Origin: Brevundimonas goettingensis
Lineage (GTDB): Bacteria > Pseudomonadota > Alphaproteobacteria > Caulobacterales > Caulobacteraceae
Reading direction: 5' to 3'
Assembly: GCF_017487405.1 (NCBI RefSeq)
Contig: NZ_CP062222.1
Coordinates: 1,411,001 to 1,475,000, forward strand
DNA length: 64,000 nucleotides
Shown piece by piece: positions 40,732-52,056 of the stretch. Below the pieces are notes generated by a model that was not told the DNA's origin, made no database searches, and saw only the letters and a list, made by a program, of their open reading frames with translations. The stretch's first letter is position 1. Every line of letters starts with the position of its first letter. A program made the position numbers and the translations under genes.

Positions 40732-42150
40732 ATGACCGCGCCCTCTCCCGCCGTACTGCCCATCGTACTGGATGAACTCAAGGCCGCCCTCGGCCCGGCG
40801 GGCTGGAGCCAGGATCCGTTCACCCTCGCCCCGCACCTGACCGAATGGCGCGGACGCTGGACCGGCGAGACCCCGATCCTCCTGACTCCCGGCTCGACCG
40901 AGGAGGTGGCGAAGGCCGTTTCCATCTGCGCCGCCAACGGCGTGGCCATCATCCCCCAGGGCGGCAACACCGGTCTGGTCGGCGGCCAGATCCCCTATGG
41001 CGAGGTCCTGCTGTCCACGCGCCGCCTGCGCGCCGTGCGCGACGTGACCCCGCTGGACGACGCCATGACGCTGGAGGCCGGGATCACCCTGCTCGAGGCC
41101 CAGCAGCATGCGGCGGCGGCGGACCGCTTCTTCCCACTCAGCCTCGCGGCAGAGGGCACGGCGACCATCGGCGGCGTCATCTCGACCAACGCCGGCGGCA
41201 CCCAGGTCCTGCGCTACGGCATGATGCGAGATCAGGTCCTCGGCATCGAGGCGGTCATGCCCAATGGCGAAATCTTCAACGGTCTGAAGCGGCTGCGGAA
41301 AGACAACACCGGCTATGACCTCAAACAGCTGCTGATCGGCGCCGAGGGCACCCTGGGCGTGGTCACCGCGGCGACGCTGAAGCTCTATCCGGTCATGCGG
41401 TCGCGCGCGGTCGCCATGGTCGCGCTGGAAACGGCGGCGGCCTCGGTCGAACTTCTGGCCCGCGCCCGCGCCGAGACCGGCGGCGGGGTCGAGGCCTTCG
41501 AGCTGATGAAGCGTCTGGGCGCCGAACTGGTCATCAAGAACATCCCCGACACCCGCTGGCCGCTCGACCCCATTCCCGAATGGTCGGTGCTGATCGAGAT
41601 CGCCTCGGGCACGCCCGGCGGCGCCGAGGCCCAGCTCGACGCCCTGCTGGAGGTCGCCTTCGAGGAAGGCCTGATCACCGACGCCGCCATTGCCCAGAAC
41701 GACAGCCAGCGCGCCGCCTTCTGGCGTCTGCGCGAGGAGCATTCGGCGGCGCTCAAGCCCGAGGGCGGCGGCTGGAAGCACGACGTCTCCGTGCCTATCA
41801 GCCGCATCGCGGACTATATCGACGAGGCCACGGCGGCGGTGGAGCGCTTCCATCCCGGCGCCCGCGTCTCGGTCTTCGGCCACGTCGGCGACGGCAATCT
41901 GCACTATGACATCCTGCCCGCCGTCGGCGAGGACATCCCCGCCTTCATCGCCCGCTGGAAGGAAGGCTCGCAGGTCGTTCACGACGTCGTCGCCCGCTAC
42001 GACGGCTCCATCTCGGCCGAACACGGCCTGGGCCGGCTGAAGACCGACGAGGTTCGCAAATACAAGTCGCCGCTGGAGGTCGAGACCATGGCCGCCATCC
42101 GCCGCGCCATCGACCCGAAGCGGATCATGAACCCGGCTGTGCTCTTCTGA
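40732..42150 (+). CDS. FAD-binding 2-hydroxyacid dehydrogenase (D-2-hydroxyglutarate/D-lactate type)
   Basis: VAO-family flavoenzyme of 472 residues. FAD domain: IIPQGGNTGLVGGQIPYGEVLLSTRRL, SLAAEGTATIGGVISTNAGGTQVLRYGMMRDQVLG and NTGYDLKQLLIGAEGTLGVVTAATLKLYP. Cap and C-terminal region has VFGHVGDGNLHYDI (metal/substrate His) and SAEHGLGRLK, then DPKRIMNPAVLF. It oxidises a D-2-hydroxyacid and passes electrons to an acceptor; the D2HGDH branch is the best guess. Confidence 0.88.
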   Translation: MTAPSPAVLPIVLDELKAALGPAGWSQDPFTLAPHLTEWRGRWTGETPILLTPGSTEEVAKAVSICAANGVAIIPQGGNTGLVGGQIPYGEVLLSTRRLRAVRDVTPLDDAMTLEAGITLLEAQQHAAAADRFFPLSLAAEGTATIGGVISTNAGGTQVLRYGMMRDQVLGIEAVMPNGEIFNGLKRLRKDNTGYDLKQLLIGAEGTLGVVTAATLKLYPVMRSRAVAMVALETAAASVELLARARAETGGGVEAFELMKRLGAELVIKNIPDTRWPLDPIPEWSVLIEIASGTPGGAEAQLDALLEVAFEEGLITDAAIAQNDSQRAAFWRLREEHSAALKPEGGGWKHDVSVPISRIADYIDEATAAVERFHPGARVSVFGHVGDGNLHYDILPAVGEDIPAFIARWKEGSQVVHDVVARYDGSISAEHGLGRLKTDEVRKYKSPLEVETMAAIRRAIDPKRIMNPAVLF

Positions 42151-42238
42151 CCGCTTCCGCACCGTTCTGACATTTCCCGCTGAAGCCTTTTCGGGCATTC
42201 CGCGTTGACCGAAATCGGGATTCGCAAATCCTGAAGCG

Positions 42239-46009
<3,771 letters not shown>

Positions 46010-46083
46010 GGACAGATCGTCCCATCAGGTTCAATTCGTCACCGAAGCGGCCTATCTCGCGGGTCTGATTTCTGGAGACGCCT

Positions 46084-46857
46084 GTGCTGATCGTGCTGTC
46101 CCCGGCCAAGCGGCTGGATTTCACCGAGACCGACCCGACCTTGCCGGCGACCGCGCCGCGCTTTGTCGAGGATATCGCCAGCCTGTCGCGCACCGCCAAG
46201 CGCCAGACCAAGGCGGATCTTCGCAAGCTGATGGGCATATCCGAGGACCTGGCCAAGCTGAACCAGCAGCGGTTCAAGGCCTTCGATCCGGCCGATACCG
46301 AAGCAGGCGTCCAGGCCGTCATGGCCTTCGCCGGCGATGTCTATCAGGGTCTGGACGCCCGCAGCCTCGACGCGAAGTCGCTCGACTGGGCCCAGTCCCA
46401 CCTGCGCATCCTGTCCGGCCTCTACGGCCTGCTGCGTCCGCTGGACCGGATCCAGCCCTATCGTCTGGAAATGGGCGTGCGGCTGAAGACCCGGCGCGGC
46501 AACAGCCTCTACGACTTCTGGGACGACAGGATCTCGAAACAGCTGAACCTCGACGCCGAGGGCCAGGCCACGCCGGTCCTCGTCAACCTGGCCAGCCAGG
46601 AATACTTCGGCGCCGTCGACGCCAAGGCGCTCAAGATCCCCGTCGTCACCCCGAACTTCCGCGAGAACAAGGACGGCGAAAGCCGCATCATCTCCTTCTT
46701 CGCCAAGAAGGCGCGCGGGACCATGGCCCGTTTCGCCATCGACGAACGCATCGAGAACCCCGAGGACCTCAAGGCGTTCGACCGTGACGGATACCGGTTC
46801 GACAAGTCGCTCTCGACAGAGACGGACTGGATATTCACCAGATCAGGAAATTCTTGA
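46084..46857 (+). CDS. yaaA: YaaA-family peroxide-stress protein (DUF328)
   Basis: 257 residues from a GTG start. Motifs: LIVLSPAKRLDF, FAGDVYQGLDARSL, ILSGLYGLLRPLDRIQPYRLEMG, LVNLASQEYF and ARGTMARFAIDERIENPEDLKAFDRDGYRF. In E. coli YaaA lowers intracellular iron during H2O2 stress and binds DNA; the same role is assumed. Confidence 0.93.
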   Translation: MLIVLSPAKRLDFTETDPTLPATAPRFVEDIASLSRTAKRQTKADLRKLMGISEDLAKLNQQRFKAFDPADTEAGVQAVMAFAGDVYQGLDARSLDAKSLDWAQSHLRILSGLYGLLRPLDRIQPYRLEMGVRLKTRRGNSLYDFWDDRISKQLNLDAEGQATPVLVNLASQEYFGAVDAKALKIPVVTPNFRENKDGESRIISFFAKKARGTMARFAIDERIENPEDLKAFDRDGYRFDKSLSTETDWIFTRSGNS

Positions 46858-46933
46858 TCCGCCCTGTCGCCTTCGCCGCCGTGAGCGACTAGGCTGTCTT
46901 CAAAGCAGAAACTGAGCCTTCGGAAACGCCGCC

Positions 46934-47779
46934 ATGTTCAACCGGACCAAAGCGCCAGCGATGGATAACCAGCGTCCCGTTTACCGCGACCCCAACGACC
47001 TGTCGGGTCAGGTGGCGGTCATCTCCGGCTCGACCTCCGGTATCGGTCTGGCCCTGGCCCGCGCCGTGGCGGCGCGCGGCGGCGACGTGGTTCTGAACGG
47101 CCTGGGCGATCCGGCCGAGATCGAACGCACACGCGCCGAGCTCGAGGCCAGCTGCGGCGTCAAGGTCCGCTACCACGCCGCCAACATGCTGCGCGGCGAG
47201 GAGGTCGCCGACATGGTGGCCTATGGCAAGCATGAGCTCGGGCGCGTCGACATCCTTGTCAACAACGCCGGCATCCAGCACGTCGAGTCCGTCGAGAAAT
47301 TCCCCGCCGACCAGTGGGAGAAGATCATCGCCATCAACCTGTCCTCGACCTTCTACGCCACCCGGGCGGCCATCCCGATCATGAAGGCGCAAGGCCGCGG
47401 CCGGATCGTCAACATCGCCTCGGCCCACGGTCTGGTCGCCAGCCCGTTCAAGTCGGCCTATGTCGCGGCCAAACACGGGGTGATCGGCTTCACCAAGACG
47501 GTGGCGCTGGAATTGGCGCAGGACAACATCACCTGCAACGCCATCTGCCCCGGCTTCGTCGAGACCCCGCTGGTCCAGGCCCAGATCGCCGATCAGGCCC
47601 GGCTGAACGGCGTCTCCAAGGAGGTCGCCCTCAAGGACATCATCCTCGAGGCCCAGCCGACCAAACGGTTCGTCACGGTCGACGAGCTGACCGGCATCTT
47701 CCTCTATCTGGTCTCCGACCTCGGGGCCTCGGCGACGGGCGCCAGCTTCTCCATCGACGGCGGCTGGACCGCTCGATAG
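46934..47779 (+). CDS. bdhA: D-3-hydroxybutyrate dehydrogenase
   Basis: Short-chain dehydrogenase of 281 residues interconverting 3-hydroxybutyrate and acetoacetate with NAD. Rossmann motif SGSTSGIGLALA, NNAG, catalytic Ser in IVNIASAHGLVASP, YVAAKHG (Tyr and Lys), and ITCNAICPGFVETPLVQ, which with GIQHVESVEKFP is characteristic of the BDH1 bacterial group. About 20 N-terminal residues precede the fold; ATG 46961 is an alternative start. The patatin gene follows after 18 bp, suggesting a lipid/PHB module. Confidence 0.9.
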   Translation: MFNRTKAPAMDNQRPVYRDPNDLSGQVAVISGSTSGIGLALARAVAARGGDVVLNGLGDPAEIERTRAELEASCGVKVRYHAANMLRGEEVADMVAYGKHELGRVDILVNNAGIQHVESVEKFPADQWEKIIAINLSSTFYATRAAIPIMKAQGRGRIVNIASAHGLVASPFKSAYVAAKHGVIGFTKTVALELAQDNITCNAICPGFVETPLVQAQIADQARLNGVSKEVALKDIILEAQPTKRFVTVDELTGIFLYLVSDLGASATGASFSIDGGWTAR

Positions 47780-47797
47780 CCGAAACCGCGAGGGCCG

Positions 47798-48889
47798 ATG
47801 GCGCTGTTCAAACGCAAGCCTCCGACCCCCGCAAAGGCTGCGGCGGCCAAGCCGTCTGAACCGCCCAACGGCAAGAAGCCCATCGCCCTCGCGCTGCAGG
47901 GCGGCGGAGCCCACGGCGCCTTCCAGTGGGGCATTCTGGATCGGCTGCTGGAGGACGACCGCCTCGACATCCGCGCGGTGACGGCGGCCTCGGCCGGGGC
48001 GATGAACGGCGCGGCCCTGGTGTCGGGCCTGGCGAAGGGCGGGGCTGCCGAGGCCCGCAATTCCCTCGACAAGCTGTGGCGCGAGACCAACCAGTCGGGC
48101 GGTCGGAATGTCTTCGGCGACAGCTCCATCTGGTCCTCGGCCATGACCCCCAACTGGCTGACCGACACCCCGGCCTGGCGCTCGATGGAGACCCTGGCCG
48201 GCTCCATGAGCCCCTATCAGTTCAACCCCTTCAACCTGAACCCGCTGAAGCGGGTGCTGGACGCCGCGATCGACTTCGAGGCGGTGCGGGCCTCGGACAT
48301 CAGGCTGTTCGTCGCCGCCACGGCGGTGCGTCACGCGAGGGCGCGGATCTTCACCACGGCCGAGATCACCGATCAGGTCCTGCTGGCGTCGGCCTGCCTG
48401 CCGCATCTGTTCCAGGCGGTGGAGATCGAGGGCGAGCCCTATTGGGACGGCGGCTATCTGGCCAATCCCCCGCTATGGCCGCTCTTCTATGCCGACACGC
48501 CCGACGACGTCCTGCTGATGACGCTGAACCCGTTCGAGCGCGAGGAGGCGCCGCGCGCCGCTGGCGAGATCATGGACCGGCTGAACGAGGTGGTCTTCAA
48601 CGCCCCTCTGGCCGCCGAACTGCGCGCCGTGGCCTTCGTTCAGGAACTGATCGAGGAAGGCCGGCTGAAGGAGGACGCGCGCGGCCGCTATCGCCACATC
48701 CTGATGCACGCCATCGAGGCCGACGGCTGGCTGGGCGACCAGTCACTGGGCTCCAAGTTCAACACCGAATGGACCTATCTCAACAGCCTCAAGGCCAAGG
48801 GCCGACAGGCCGCCGAGGAATGGCTGTCAACCTGCTTCGATCAGGTGGGCGTCCGCTCCAGCGTTGACCTTCAGGCCCGGTTCGCGTGA
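47798..48889 (+). CDS. patatin-like phospholipase
   Basis: 363 residues. Oxyanion loop ALQGGGAHGAFQWGILDRLLE, nucleophile elbow AASAGAMNGAAL (Ser in the x-S-x-G position) and the catalytic Asp in YWDGGYLANPPL. Ser-Asp dyad acyl hydrolase, cytosolic by lack of a signal. Often next to 3-hydroxybutyrate dehydrogenase in alphaproteobacteria, so a role in polyhydroxybutyrate or lipid turnover is inferred, not shown. Confidence 0.9.
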   Translation: MALFKRKPPTPAKAAAAKPSEPPNGKKPIALALQGGGAHGAFQWGILDRLLEDDRLDIRAVTAASAGAMNGAALVSGLAKGGAAEARNSLDKLWRETNQSGGRNVFGDSSIWSSAMTPNWLTDTPAWRSMETLAGSMSPYQFNPFNLNPLKRVLDAAIDFEAVRASDIRLFVAATAVRHARARIFTTAEITDQVLLASACLPHLFQAVEIEGEPYWDGGYLANPPLWPLFYADTPDDVLLMTLNPFEREEAPRAAGEIMDRLNEVVFNAPLAAELRAVAFVQELIEEGRLKEDARGRYRHILMHAIEADGWLGDQSLGSKFNTEWTYLNSLKAKGRQAAEEWLSTCFDQVGVRSSVDLQARFA

Positions 48890-48902
48890 CCATAGGCCCG
48901 CC

Positions 48903-49310
48903 ATGTCCGACCAGCCCAAACTCCTCTCCGGCGGCAATCCGCAGATCCCCAAGGGATACGGCGACGAACCCGTCCAGGCCTGGATCGACGCCACGCCCGG
49001 CTGGAAGCAGCCCCTTGCCCGGCGTCTGGACCAACTGATCGTCGAGGTCGTGCCCGGCGTGGCCAAGGCGGTGAAGTGGAACTCGCCCTTCTACGGAACG
49101 GTCCCCGGCGAGTGGTTCGTCAGCCTCCACGGCTATGCCAAATATGTGAAGGTCGCCTTCTTCCGCGGCGCGGCGCTGGAGCCCATGCCGCCCGGCGCGT
49201 CCAAACAGGCCGAGGTCCGATATCTCGACATCCGTGAAGAGGGCTTCGACGAGGATCAGTTCGGGGACTGGATCAAGCAGGCGGCCGAACTGCCGGGCCT
49301 CAGGATGTGA
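48903..49310 (+). CDS. DUF1801 domain protein
   Basis: 135 residues from ATG 48903, 13 bp after patatin. PVQAWIDATPGWKQPLARRLDQLI, AVKWNSPFYG and YVKVAFFRGAALEP are the DUF1801 (YdhG-like, norbelladine synthase-unrelated) pattern. No known biochemical role. Likely the last gene of the bdhA-patatin operon. Confidence 0.82.
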   Translation: MSDQPKLLSGGNPQIPKGYGDEPVQAWIDATPGWKQPLARRLDQLIVEVVPGVAKAVKWNSPFYGTVPGEWFVSLHGYAKYVKVAFFRGAALEPMPPGASKQAEVRYLDIREEGFDEDQFGDWIKQAAELPGLRM

Positions 49311-49364
49311 GTTGACGGGCGAGGCCAACGAGGCCCACACCGCCCCGCCTCACAAGGACCACTT

Positions 49365-49586
49365 ATGCCCGCCACGCCTCAGCCGAACGACTCCGTCCAT
49401 ATCCGCCTGTCGATGCGACACGACGGCGGCGCCTTCTGGCAGACCAATGCGACCATCGCCTCGGTGGCGGGCCGCACGGTCGTGCTGGACGGCTTCGACC
49501 GTCAGGTCACGGCCTCGGTGACGGAGCTCAAGCCCTTCGGTCCCGGCCGCTGGAGCCTGGACTGGGAGATCAAGACCCGGCCTTAG
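49365..49586 (+). CDS. 73-residue hypothetical protein
   Basis: A small, probably all-beta cytosolic protein (VHIRLSMRHDGGAFWQTNATIAS; RTVVLDGFDRQVTASVTELK; RWSLDWEIKTRP). It follows the DUF1801 gene on the same strand and converges on the lipoprotein gene with only one base between stops. Family not recognised. Confidence 0.55.
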   Translation: MPATPQPNDSVHIRLSMRHDGGAFWQTNATIASVAGRTVVLDGFDRQVTASVTELKPFGPGRWSLDWEIKTRP

Positions 49587-49587
49587 G

Positions 49588-49851
49588 TCACTTCGAATAG
49601 ATGACCCGGCACTCCCCATCGACGGTCGTGTAGCGGCCGTTGGCGGCGTCGACGAAGGCGATCCGCCCATCATCACGCTCCACCTTGCCGGTCGACCGGC
49701 CCTTGAAGGTCTCGGTCCCATAGGTCCAGCAGGTGATGTCCGCCGGCGTGTCGCCGAAGGTCGCGGCGTTCCTCGCCCGCTTGCTGTCGGTGCAGGCCCC
49801 GAGCGCGGCGACGAGAGCGAAGGCGGTCAGAACGAGGGCTGCAGGTTTCAT
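49588..49851 (-). CDS. small lipoprotein, unknown function
   Basis: 87 residues with a lipoprotein signal (ALVLTAFALVAALGAC, lipobox LGAC, Cys at residue 20). The mature part has two further Cys (ITCWTYG and DGECRVIYSK) likely forming a disulfide. Family not recognised. Confidence 0.7.
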   Translation of the reverse strand: MKPAALVLTAFALVAALGACTDSKRARNAATFGDTPADITCWTYGTETFKGRSTGKVERDDGRIAFVDAANGRYTTVDGECRVIYSK

Positions 49852-49902
49852 GACATCCGTCCTAGCGCGACTCCGCGTCGCTCCGGGATGCGACGATGCG
49901 CC

Positions 49903-50880
49903 CTACCCCACAAACCCCGCCGCGCGCCGCAGCCGGTCATTGATCGCCTCGCCGAGACCGGTCAGCGGGATCGGCGCCACGGCGATGCCCGCCGGATGCT
50001 CGCGGTCGGCCTCGCGCAGCAGGCGGAAGACATTGGCGGCGGCCTCGCGCAGGTCGCCGGTCGGGCTCAGGCTCCAGCGGACGTCGCCGACGTCGGGCCC
50101 GAAGCCAAGCAGAATCTCCCCCGGCCTGGCCGCCTCCGCCTCGATCCGCACCGGGGCGTCGGGGGCGTAGTGCAGGGTCAGGCGGCCGGGCGAGCGATGC
50201 CCCTCCCCGCTGTCGGACAATGGCCCGACCAGGGCCTCGATCTCCGCGCGGGTCACGGCGCCGGGGCGCAGCAGGGCGACCTTGCCGTCCAGCACCGAGA
50301 CGACGGTGCTCTCAACCCCCACGGCGCAGGGTCCGCCATCGACGGCGGCGGCGGCGAAGGCGCCGGTCTCCTCCACCGCGTCGGCAAAGGTGGTCGGGCT
50401 GGGCCGTCCCGAGCGATTGGCCGAGGGCGCCACGACCGCCCCGCCGAAGGCCGACAGTATGGCCCGCGCCTTCGCGTGGCCGGGCGCCCGCACCGCGACA
50501 CTGTCCAGCCCCGCCCGCGCCAGGTCGCAGACCGCGCCTCGATCCCGGACCGGCGCCACGAGGGTCAGCGGCCCAGGCCAGAAGGCCTCGGCCAGCTTGC
50601 GCGCCGCCTCTCCGAAGACCGCGATGCTCTCCGCGGCCATGGCGTCGGGCACATGGGCGATCAGGGGGTTGAAACGCGGCCGGCCCTTGGCCTCGAAGAT
50701 GGCGGCGACGGCAGTGGCGTCAGACGCGTCGGCGGCCAGGCCATAGACGGTCTCGGTCGGCAGCAGCACCAGCTTGCCCGCCTTCAGCGCAGCCGCAGCG
50801 ATGTCGACGGAATCGGTCAGGCGGCTCTGGCCGTCAGCGCGACCTCCACCCTCACCTGCCTGCCCATCAGCGCGTTCCAC
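49903..50880 (-). CDS. L-threonylcarbamoyladenylate synthase (Sua5 type)
   Basis: Makes threonylcarbamoyl-AMP from Thr, bicarbonate and ATP for t6A37 of ANN-decoding tRNAs. YrdC domain: LLPTETVYGLAADA, KGRPRFNPLIAHV, FWPGPLTLV, SVAVRAPGHAKA, VAPSANRSGRPSPTTF and STVVSVLDGKVALLRPGAVT; a C-terminal Sua5 domain (about 215-325) is present. The start is unclear: GTG 50880 is the only ordinary start codon but adds 20 unlike residues inside yceI. A CTG at 50820, overlapping the yceI stop as CTGA, would give the family-like N-terminus xTDSVDIAAAALKAGKL. Confidence 0.92.
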   Translation of the reverse strand: MERADGQAGEGGGRADGQSRLTDSVDIAAAALKAGKLVLLPTETVYGLAADASDATAVAAIFEAKGRPRFNPLIAHVPDAMAAESIAVFGEAARKLAEAFWPGPLTLVAPVRDRGAVCDLARAGLDSVAVRAPGHAKARAILSAFGGAVVAPSANRSGRPSPTTFADAVEETGAFAAAAVDGGPCAVGVESTVVSVLDGKVALLRPGAVTRAEIEALVGPLSDSGEGHRSPGRLTLHYAPDAPVRIEAEAARPGEILLGFGPDVGDVRWSLSPTGDLREAAANVFRLLREADREHPAGIAVAPIPLTGLGEAINDRLRRAAGFVG

Positions 50881-51380
50881 GGTCCCTGCATCCCGATATC
50901 GAAGGCCGCCCGATCCAGGACGAAGCCGCCGCTCATCTGCGCCGCGTCGCCGGTCACGCGCAAGTCCGCCGGGAACAGGACCTCGCGCGTACGCCCCTTC
51001 ACGGTGACCTCGGCCCGGGCGGTGAAGCCCTCACGCCCCGCCCGTTCCAGCCCGGTCAGCCGAAACCGGATCGTCGGCCAGCGCGCGGCGTCGAGGAAGG
51101 CCGGCCCCGTCGCCCGCGCCGTCAGGGCGGGCTCGCTCATCCGCAGGGAGGCGGCGCGCACCTCAATGGTCGTCCTGGCCGTCTCGGGCGCGGCGGGGTC
51201 GAAGCGGATGTCGCCGCTCCAGTCCTCGAAACGCCCCGTCTGGGTCAGGCCCGCGGCCCGGATCCGCATGGTGATCGACGACCGCGCCGGATCGACCATC
51301 CAGCGCCGGACCTGGGCCCCGGCAGGCCACGCGAACGGCAGCAGGGCGGCCAGAGACAGCAGCACCGCCCGTCGCCGCAT
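50817..51380 (-). CDS. YceI-family periplasmic protein
   Basis: 187 residues with a signal peptide (MRRRAVLLSLAALLPFAWPAGAQ). YceI lipocalin-like barrel: WMVDPARSSITMRI, GRFEDWSGDIRFDP, WPTIRFRLTGLE and VTVKGRTREVLFPADL. The family binds polyisoprenoids such as ubiquinone-8. Immediately downstream of cytochrome b561 (2-bp gap), the usual YceJ-YceI pairing. Confidence 0.9.
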   Translation of the reverse strand: MRRRAVLLSLAALLPFAWPAGAQVRRWMVDPARSSITMRIRAAGLTQTGRFEDWSGDIRFDPAAPETARTTIEVRAASLRMSEPALTARATGPAFLDAARWPTIRFRLTGLERAGREGFTARAEVTVKGRTREVLFPADLRVTGDAAQMSGGFVLDRAAFDIGMQGPWNALMGRQVRVEVALTARAA

Positions 51381-51382
51381 CC

Positions 51383-51931
51383 TCAGGGCCGACGCGGGAT
51401 CAGGGGGATCATCCGGTGCAGGACGTTGTCGCGGTTGACGAACTGGTGCTTGAGAGCCCCCAGCACATGCAGGGCCAGCAGGACATAGAGCAGCTTGGGC
51501 AGGGTCTCGTGGACGCCCATCAGGGTCTTGGCCAGCGGCCGCCCGCCCCCGATCGGCAGAAGCGGGAAGTCGAACAGGCCATAGAACTGGAAGTTCCGGC
51601 CCGCCGCCGACCCGGCCAGCCAGCCGGTCAGCGGCAGGGCCAGCAGCAGGACGTAGAAGAGGACGTGGACCCCCTTCGCCAGCCAGGCCTCCCAGCGGGG
51701 CATCCCGGCGGGCGGCTTCAGGGCCGGATTGGCGAAGCGCCAGCCGATGCGGATCAGGGTCAGCATGAGGATGGCCATGCCGCCCGACTTGTGCAGCATC
51801 ATCCACAGCGCCCGGTCGGCGCCCTCCGCCTCGGCCGCATTGATCAGCAGGATCTGAGACAGGATGAGGGCCGCGGTCAGCCAGTGCAGGGTCAAGGACA
51901 CCGTCGAATAGCGGTTTCTCGGTTCGGCCAT
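51383..51931 (-). CDS. cytochrome b561
   Basis: Four-helix inner-membrane diheme protein of 182 residues. Candidate haem ligands are His in SLTLHWLTAALIL, MLHKSGGMAILMLTLIRIGWR, GVHVLFYVLLLALPLTGW and VHETLPKLLYVLLALHVLGALKHQF. Likely passes electrons between ubiquinol and periplasmic partners; paired with YceI. Confidence 0.92.
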   Translation of the reverse strand: MAEPRNRYSTVSLTLHWLTAALILSQILLINAAEAEGADRALWMMLHKSGGMAILMLTLIRIGWRFANPALKPPAGMPRWEAWLAKGVHVLFYVLLLALPLTGWLAGSAAGRNFQFYGLFDFPLLPIGGGRPLAKTLMGVHETLPKLLYVLLALHVLGALKHQFVNRDNVLHRMIPLIPRRP

Positions 51932-52056
51932 GGAGACTCCTCGTCGGACAAGCCCTGCACACTGGCCCAGCGGACGGGCGACGCCAAGCCGCTTGCGTGC
52001 CGTCGCGGCATGGCGGCAAAAGACCCCAAAGTCTGTGATCTTCCGGAAGCCCTGCC

